A stretch of 5,926 bases of DNA from JBKQWK01 sp052139595 (lineage in GTDB: Bacteria; Actinomycetota; Thermoleophilia; UBA2241): positions 1-5,926 of the forward strand of contig JBKQWK010000244.1 of the NCBI GenBank assembly GCA_052139595.1, in the 5' to 3' direction. Positions 5,499 through 5,926 of this stretch are shown here, piece by piece. The translations under genes and the position numbers were made by a program. The notes under the pieces are model-generated. The model was not told the DNA's origin, ran no database searches, and worked only from the letters and a program-made list of their open reading frames with translations. Positions within the stretch are counted from its first letter, which is position 1, and each line of letters opens with the position of its first letter.

Positions 5499-5506
5499 AA
5501 GGAGGT
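5499..5506 (+). promoter_or_regulatory. Near-consensus ribosome binding site of the lipoprotein gene
   Basis: AAGGAGGT at 5499-5506 is nearly the full complement of the 16S rRNA tail and ends four bases before TTG 5511. It decides the TTG start, because the nearest in-frame upstream alternative (GTG 5490) lies before the site. It is the strongest Shine-Dalgarno in the window, which suits a highly made binding protein. Confidence 0.85.
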
Positions 5507-5510
5507 CACA

Positions 5511-5926
5511 TTGAACAACCTCAGTAAATGGTGGCGGGGCTTGGGACTCCTTGTTGTCTTGCTCGCAGTCATCGGTCTCACTGTCAGTGGTTGTGGCAGC
5601 TCGACATCCAGCAGTACTAGCAGTACTGCCAGTGCAACTACTGCCAGTACGCCTCAGATGGGGGGCACGTACAATTTCCCGCTGCAGGCCAACCCAGTCT
5701 CTATCGAACCACTCAATGCGCAGGAGTCTGAGGGCGTGCAGGTCTGTCACCAGATCTTCCAGGGTCTGATGACATATCAGTTGCAGCCCGACGGCAGTAT
5801 GAAGGCTGTTCCGGACCTGGCTGACCCGACGAATCCGTACACCGTCAACGCCAATGCCACCGTGTTCACCTTCCATTTGCGCCATGGCATCATGTTCCAG
5901 GCACCGGTCAACCGCGAAGTGACGGC
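5511..5926 (+). CDS. ABC transporter solute-binding lipoprotein, family 5 (oligopeptide/dipeptide type), 3' truncated by window
   Basis: The first 138 codons of an ORF that runs off the window; the family is usually 500-600 residues. The start is TTG. Residues 1-9 carry Lys6 and Arg9, followed by a hydrophobic segment (10-25) and a lipobox V-S-G-C with the lipidated Cys28, so the protein should be exported, lipid-modified and anchored outside the membrane. A Ser/Thr/Ala-rich linker spans 29-48. The mature domain starts near 51 with G-G-T-Y-N-F and continues with a pattern typical of SBP_bac_5 proteins: S-I-E-P-L-N-A-Q-E (64-72), Q-I-F-Q-G-L-M-T-Y (81-89), a P-D-G-S (93-96), then F-T-F-H-L-R-H-G-I-M-F (119-129). 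Such proteins deliver peptides, opines, nickel or sugars to a permease. The substrate cannot be told from this part, and permease and ATPase genes would be expected downstream. The adjacency to secG is probably positional. It has its own 204-nt structured upstream region. Confidence 0.88.
   Translation, partial: MNNLSKWWRGLGLLVVLLAVIGLTVSGCGSSTSSSTSSTASATTASTPQMGGTYNFPLQANPVSIEPLNAQESEGVQVCHQIFQGLMTYQLQPDGSMKAVPDLADPTNPYTVNANATVFTFHLRHGIMFQAPVNREVT
5610..5648 (+). repeat. Short direct repeats in the lipoprotein linker
   Basis: AGCAGTACT is repeated in tandem at 5610-5618 and 5619-5627. ACTGCCAGT occurs at 5625-5633 and 5640-5648. All fall in the Ser/Thr/Ala linker after the lipidated cysteine, where length is loosely constrained, so the linker probably grew by slippage. 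AGTACT is itself a palindrome. Confidence 0.6.

Overview
The window is a compact, GC-rich chromosomal segment read entirely on the + strand. In order it holds the 3' end of whiA, then gap, pgk, tpiA, gpmI and secG, and finally the 5' part of a gene for a lipoprotein solute-binding component of a peptide/opine-type ABC transporter. A whiA gene followed by gap-pgk-tpiA and then secG is the well-known actinobacterial arrangement. A cofactor-independent phosphoglycerate mutase between tpiA and secG is not what I know from Streptomyces or Mycobacterium. It points to a deeper-branching Actinomycetota lineage (Thermoleophilia, Rubrobacteria or Coriobacteriia-like), but this is inference from gene order, not a firm assignment.

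Region 1-380: the last 61 codons of whiA end at 186. A perfect TATAAT follows at 196-201, then a leader of about 170 nt with a strong hairpin (222-244) and a good Shine-Dalgarno just before gap.

Region 381-4999: four glycolytic/gluconeogenic enzymes in a tight block. gap and pgk are 43 nt apart. pgk/tpiA overlap by ATGA and tpiA/gpmI by GTGA, so the last three genes are probably translationally coupled. Together they convert DHAP to glyceraldehyde-3-P (TpiA), then to 1,3-bisphosphoglycerate with NADH formation (GapA), 3-phosphoglycerate with ATP formation (Pgk) and 2-phosphoglycerate (GpmI). Enolase and pyruvate kinase are not in the window. All four proteins keep their catalytic residues. 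GpmI carries a roughly 15-residue Ala/Gly-rich insertion encoded by a run of 31 consecutive G/C bases.

Region 5000-5306: a 76-nt gap with one weak inverted repeat, then secG (76 aa), a small membrane subunit of the Sec translocon.

Region 5307-5926: a 204-nt intergenic region that is structurally the least ordinary part of the window. It has an odd palindrome, a possible 14-codon leader ORF whose stop codon sits in the right arm of a C5/G5 hairpin, and an 8-bp direct repeat bracketing that hairpin. Then comes a near-consensus Shine-Dalgarno and a TTG-started lipoprotein gene cut off by the window edge.

Overall this is mostly ordinary core metabolism. I see no mobile element, CRISPR array, tRNA or rRNA, and no convincing new system. 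The best leads are the leader region before the transporter gene and the GpmI insertion.
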